DNA of 51,492 nt from Helochares maculicollis (Eukaryota > Arthropoda > Insecta > Coleoptera > Hydrophilidae), in assembly GCA_033557835.1 (NCBI GenBank), contig JAWQRO010000166.1, forward strand, positions 1 to 51,492. Reading direction: 5' to 3'. Shown here in pieces: positions 46,700 to 51,492 of this stretch (position 1 is its first letter; every line of letters begins with the position of its first letter). A program made the position numbers and the translations under genes. A model generated the notes under the pieces. It was given only the letters and a program-made list of their open reading frames with translations, made no database searches and was not told the origin of the DNA.

Positions 46700-46885
46700 G
46701 CCCGAAGAAAATTGCTCTAATGAATTAGTTTCCTCTACATTTTATTTGTATCTCTGAGCTCCGTCCTCTCAATATGCTCGGTTCAATGATGTTGCAACTT
46801 TCCAATACCCTCCCTGAAGTGGGTTTTGTCGAGGCCTGCAAAATATTCATTAACCTTCATCTTTACCTCTTCATCAGTGCGAAAT
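46700..46885 (-). pseudogene. Mariner transposase C-terminal fragment
   Basis: Minus-strand text TDEEVKMKVNEYFAGLDKTHFREGIGKLQHH, then a TGA where the family has Trp, then TEHIE. This is the C-terminal mariner pattern (DEEV...V..YFA.LDKSHFRDGI..LEHRW.KCIE). Only about 45 residues are readable and no TIR is present. The wording resembles the C-termini of the copies at 31495 and 51344. Confidence 0.65.
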
Positions 46886-46889
46886 ATCT

Positions 46890-49800
46890 TGATTAAAGCC
46901 TCGGCGCTAGAACTTTCAAAGACAAAGTTTGCTCAAACGGAAAGGCAAATCTAAACTTTTTTAAACTTTGCTTTTCTTTAACGCCTTTTTATTTAAACTG
47001 AATGAATTGAATAAATTTTATAGATAGAGCTAAAATCATTGACCTTTCCTGGGTAGCTAGTTCGTGGAGAATCGATTCGGCTAGTTAAAAATATTCACTA
47101 AATTCTAAGGTTGACGTCGTATACATTTATTTTTTGAAATAATGCATTACCTTAATAGATTTTTATTATATCCTCGTGTTGCGTTAATTTAGTTCTTATA
47201 AATAGAATAATAGGTGCCGTAATCGCCTTATACTGGGAAGCGTGGATTAAACACTGCATAATTTATAATAGAATGTAATTTTGTAGCGAAAAAATTTTTA
47301 TATATCTTGGAAAATCAGTTTTCCTAGTGTTTATGAAGGCGCAGGAATCTCATATTCACCTGCTTTATTATACATTTCAAAAATATCTAATAACACGAAT
47401 TACTGTTGGACTGACTGAAATAAAAATTTTAATAATTAACTTTTCACTTGCTGACATTCGGTAGAACTCATATAGTTGCAGTGTTGTACATACTATATGT
47501 CATATAGCGAACAGTTTTCATGTCTGCTCAATGACGACACTGCTGTTTGTATTGAAATTTATGGTTGAGAATCATAACGCAATTTTGCAGATGCACATTG
47601 TATTTGAAATTAGATTAGAGAAGAGGAATGTATTGATACGAAAGGGAGTAAAGAGATATGGATGAAATAATCCTGTACGTCAAATGTGTGGTAGAATGAA
47701 GTTCACACGAAACTAGAAAAAAGGCAGCGAAGAATTTAAAATCTGACAAAAAAGCCTTCGATGTCTAAAGTGATTAACCCAATTTTTTCGGCATTCACCT
47801 TAACGTGGCTTTTCTAGGCAGACAGGAAATTTCACTTCCAATCCATTTCTAATACGATCATTTGTGGCTAGTAAAACCGTCGTAGTCTTAGCACAAGATT
47901 TGCCTGTCATGTGCGCATTTAGAATATGTATATGTGAATGTTAATTTGTATGTACCGTATTTTCAGTAAATACCACACACGCAAACAAATGCCATAAAAA
48001 TAATAGATGTACCGTTGTGCTTGTCTGCCGATATAACCTATTGTAATGTAAAGACATACATCATAATTTGTTGAAACTACCATACCTAACTGTTTTTTAA
48101 TTGCAGACATTCTCCATCAGTCGTTGCAAGTATGTAACTTACTATTTAACCTGAAGAATTGTAGGTTAAGCAATTTTTCCATTCGAAACTATTCGGAAAA
48201 ATATTCATGAAGATCTTAAGCTGTAGTATTTTATACATAAATATTTTGAACGAATTATCTGCTAGAAAGTAATGTAATAGTAGTACCAATAGTTTGCTCT
48301 GAAGCAGAGCCGAACACCTGCTCAACTTCCATTTGTGTTGGTAGAATAATTATTGTAGACATTACTAAACAGGTGTACAAACAAACTGAAGCTACTGATT
48401 GGCAAGTCCTTTATTTAGTAGAATCCATGTGTAAGGTATTTATCTGCCCAAAACGATCAAATAGTTAATCAGACTTTACACGTCCATTCTGACCATCGAT
48501 TGCAAAAGGAGCATAAAATATGAAGTGTATATAAACCTAATTATTAGCTCTTGATCTTAAATTTTCCCTCAAACATGATAATGGTTTTACTGGAGCGGAC
48601 GTAAATCGTATTCGAGATTACTTAGAAACGTAATATTTCCCTCGTGCACTTTAACGCCAATTTTGTAGTGCCAAAATGAAATTATTTGATGGCAAACAAG
48701 CAGACGAGCGTGCAAAGAATACTGCGAAACGGGAAACGTAAATTTCTTATGCAAATTACGAGTTCGTGTAGTGCAAAATGTGAAATAAATGTGCATATTT
48801 TATGGCACTTGATATGTTTCCTACTGTATAAAACTAAGATAAATATTTAACATTTTCTTATTGTAATTTTAAAATAAACTTTCGTTTTTTGCACGACTGC
48901 ACTCTACTTCAAAGAAGTTTACGTTGGCTTGCTGGAATTAATTTACCTTGTGTTTGTGGGGCTTACTTCGCAATCATATTTGCAATTTCAACCCTTTTTC
49001 GCTTGAAATTAACTTTGAAGCTAAATTAACTCTATTTTTCAAACGGTTATTTACCATTAAGTCGATTACTCGCATACAAATAAATGTATAGTATTTTAAC
49101 TACTAGGTTGGGACACAACTAATTGTATTGTATTAAGCACACTTGCAAAGTTTGCGAGAATTTATATTAAAAGCATAGTTATTTAAGCATATTATATTAT
49201 AGTTAATATATAATTAAACAAAAATGAAAGTTATGGGTCGACCACAATCTAGGATAATTGGCGAAGATAAAAGTCTTCAATGAAAAGGAATTTTAATTAA
49301 ATACTGTAATAGTGTTTACACATCAAGCATAACATTGTTTCACTGCAATTTCAATAATTCGTCATGTGCTGATGGGTCGTTTAATAAGTGCTTTAGATTC
49401 ATCCGTGCGAAAGCTATTTGATATGCAGTTTTTCTAGTCTGAACTATAGTCGAGAGTGAACACAGGACAATATGTTATAAAAGTTAAATAATGGTTCTCA
49501 TGAGGTACATATACCTATTCAGAGAAGTGATATAATACAATTGGATTTGATTTCTCTAAAAAAAATTTGCACAAAGTGTATTTCGTATGTGCGAGCCGTG
49601 GCGAAAACGTAATATTTCTGTGTGTATCACTTTCCATTCCAGTTTTAACGCCAACCTGAGGTATTACATGGTCCGTGCGTTAAGGAGATAATAGACTTTC
49701 ACTAGCACATTTCTTCTATGCACGATTATCTAATTACTTCTTGGTTTCAATACTATTATTTTATATTGTTCGACCTTCTTATACAGGACAAGGCAAGTTA

Positions 49801-50683
49801 CTTGCTCGGCAAGCTATAGCACCTACCTTTATTTTAGTAACTCTGTTATGCGTAATGGTGTAAATTCTAGTTACGTTTTTGTTTGTACAAATGATCATTA
49901 AAAAAACACAAGGGATATTTTGCAAAGGTAAATCAAGTTTACAAAGATAGATGTTTATTGCACATACGATTGACAATAAAATATAATTAATACAATAATT
50001 AATTTAAAAATAGTGATTGTCCAGCGTTTCTTAAACGATCTCTCTATTTTGGAAGGGTCTATGGTTGCATCAAAAGCAACTGTAAATTTGTCACAAATGT
50101 TTTTAATGTATTTATTTTTAGCTGCAGAGGTATTTTCAGGGTAACATTCGAAGAAAGATCGCCAGGAAATTGTTAATAATCAATGAACTAGACTTTATAA
50201 CTAAAAAATCGCACGTACTTAATTAGATAATTTATTTTTAAAGACCTAGTTTAAATTTGAAGTGATTTGGATGAAAATTGTCAGAGCTATATACACGGTC
50301 AAGTTGACAAATGAGCGTTTGAAATAAAGTTTTAAGTTATAGAAAGTCATGGGAATATTTTGCATTGTTTGTAATATGGGATGTCTGCACCATATAACTG
50401 GCCTTCTATATTACCCCTACTCTTCTATTTCTTTTCTATTGGATTTTAAAGCGATTATTCACTGTTTTGCAGTTTTAGATGGCGATCTTTCGGCAAGCTT
50501 TATGCTTTCTTTGTCAATCTTCAAACACATTTCGCAGCTGTTCGGGCCCATTTCTTAATCCATCGTTTTCGTTATGCACAAAATTGAAGCAAAGCCTTCA
50601 TTGAACGGACAAACTTTGGTTTCTATACCCATATCCAATAATGCTTTACTACTAGAACTGGATTTTGAGACCAGTACCCACTT
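46890..50683. other. AT-rich, gene-free region
   Basis: About 3.8 kb with no recognised coding, RNA or transposon feature; only short chance frames. Confidence 0.45.
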
Positions 50684-50684
50684 A

Positions 50685-51278
50685 TTAAGTGCGCAAGTTT
50701 AAAATGTCTTTTTGTTGTCAAGAGATGGCGCATGCAATCTATTGAAGTAACTATTTGAACCCAAAGCGCCATTTTTTGTTAATACTGCCCACTAAAAATC
50801 GTCATATTCGTTTAGTTGTTTACGAGCTAGTAGCATACTTCTTTTGCGTGTTAACCATGTCGAATTTTGAGCCAAGTAAAGAGAATTTGCAGCATGTAAT
50901 GATTTTCTTGTTCAATCAAAAGAAAAATGCATCAGAAAGTCATCGAATTCTTGTAGAGATTTACGGCGCTCTTGCTCCAACTGTCAAGTCTAATGAACGC
51001 TGGTTTCAACGTTTCAAAAGTCGCTATTTCAATGTTGTTGACAAAGAACTTGAAAATCGATCAAAAAAGTTTGAAGACAACAAATTACAAGCATTATTGG
51101 ACGAAGGCGATACATAAAAACAACTAATGATGGCGGAGCAGTTGAATGTTACTTGGCAAGCCATTTCCGATCGCCTGAGAGCCATGAGGAAGATTCAAAA
51201 GGTTGGAAAATGGGTTCCACACAAAGTGAACGAACGACATATGGAAAGACAAAAACTGTGTATGAAATGCTGCATTTA
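50685..51278 (+). mobile_element. 5' half of a mariner, interrupted by a second mariner
   Basis: The left end begins TTAAGTGCGCAAGTTTAAAA (50685) after TA (50683-50684). The first 13 bases match the TIR of the element at 25184 (TTAGGTGCGCAAC) with two differences, so both belong to one family. The element is readable until about 51270, where a TA (51277-51278) is followed by the end of another mariner. The rest lies beyond the nested element and the window edge, if present. Confidence 0.82.
50857..51276 (+). pseudogene. Mariner transposase N-terminal half, disrupted by insertion
   Basis: ATG 50857 starts SNFEPSKENLQHVMIFLFNQ; then KKNASESHRILVEIYG, NERWFQRFKS (first HTH), DKELENRSKKFEDNKLQALLDEG, ending at TAA 51115-51117 after DT. 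The frame resumes at QLMMAEQLNVTWQAISDRLRAM (second HTH) and KIQKVGKWVPHKVNERHMERQK, then stops making sense at the nested insertion before the first catalytic block. In the family the linker reads ERSGRPKKFED; here the paired Arg/Gly are partly lost. The catalytic domain is not in the window. Confidence 0.87.
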
Positions 51279-51492
51279 CGAGGGTTGTCTGAAAAGTTTC
51301 CGACCTAACAATAAAACAAGTAGTTTTTTTTTCAAATTCATTTTTATTTTTCTATATAATCTCCTTTTTACATCTATACACTTTTCCCAGCGATGCTCCC
51401 ACCTCTCCAACCCGTCCAAATAATACTTAGCGTCCTTCTCCATAAAAAAGTTATTAACAAACGTAATTGCATCCGCATTACATGAAAATCTC
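51279..51492 (-). mobile_element. Mariner inserted in another mariner; truncated by window edge
   Basis: The TIR begins CGAGGGTTGTCTGAAAAGTT (51279) directly after TA (51277-51278), inside the transposase gene of the element at 50685. Orientation is minus, so the visible part is its 3' end. The right TIR lies outside the window. Confidence 0.85.
51344..51492 (-). pseudogene. Mariner transposase C-terminus, partial at window edge
   Basis: Reading from the window edge: NADAITFVNNFFMEKDAKYYLDGLERWEHRWEKCIDV, the standard mariner C-terminal text. After DVK one extra A shifts the frame and destroys the natural ending. In the next frame the family ending G-D-Y-I-E-K-stop is still legible, with TAA at 51344-51346. 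The visible part has no stop before that point. Activity of the full copy cannot be judged from 50 residues. Confidence 0.82.

Noticed and set aside
1..51492. CRISPR arrays, operons, bacterial promoters or terminators
   Set aside because: No regularly spaced repeats and no prokaryotic gene arrangement; the content is eukaryotic transposon relics.
1..51492. Integrated virus
   Set aside because: No capsid, polymerase or envelope-like text recognised; the RT motifs have LINE-type surroundings.

Overview
The window is AT-rich eukaryotic DNA with no operons, no bacterial signals and no complete host gene that I can recognise. The contents point to an arthropod, most likely an insect. There are remains of about ten mariner-family DNA transposons from several distinct lineages, a pogo/Tigger-type transposase relic, several decayed non-LTR (LINE) retrotransposons including a Jockey-type one, and a tRNA-like or SINE head. 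Most of the remaining sequence is AT-rich DNA without coding signal, as expected for an intergenic region or a very long intron. The species cannot be named from this.

Layout. 1-3.3 kb: pogo/Tigger transposase relic (98-1612), then a LINE relic with reverse-transcriptase motifs (about 1.8-3.2 kb). 3.48-4.72 kb: a full-length but dead mariner with both TIRs. 4.7-9.3 kb: AT-rich, no gene. 9.29-9.52 kb: the only CpG-rich patch, ending in a strong-context ATG and a possible splice donor. 9.8-16.1 kb: two inverted arms of about 550 bp, 5.1 kb apart, with a core near 90% identical; between them lie a tRNA-Asp-like/SINE head and a mariner relic. 17.5-18.8 kb: a near full-length mariner. 25.2-26.1 kb: an internally deleted mariner inside a purine-rich repetitive-looking tract. 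31.5-35.3 kb: a dense cluster of mariner relic, LINE RT relic, mariner with a 239-codon open catalytic domain, and LINE endonuclease relic. 38.5-39.7 kb: a deletion-derived mariner beside another mariner relic. 40.8-41.06 kb: a direct repeat of about 138 bp. 41.8-43.8 kb: Jockey-type LINE relic on the minus strand, with a possible further endonuclease fragment to 44.2 kb. 46.7 kb: mariner C-terminal relic. 50.7-51.5 kb: a mariner interrupted by a second mariner that runs off the end.

How it works together: nothing here looks like a functioning pathway. It is a transposon graveyard in which elements landed in or beside one another. Each transposase or RT that I could read across carries a stop, frameshift, deletion or catalytic substitution, although one mariner catalytic domain (33778-34497) is still open with its D,D,D triad. 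Family assignments rest on motif recognition by eye. Subfamily names are tentative because no alignment or database search could be run.
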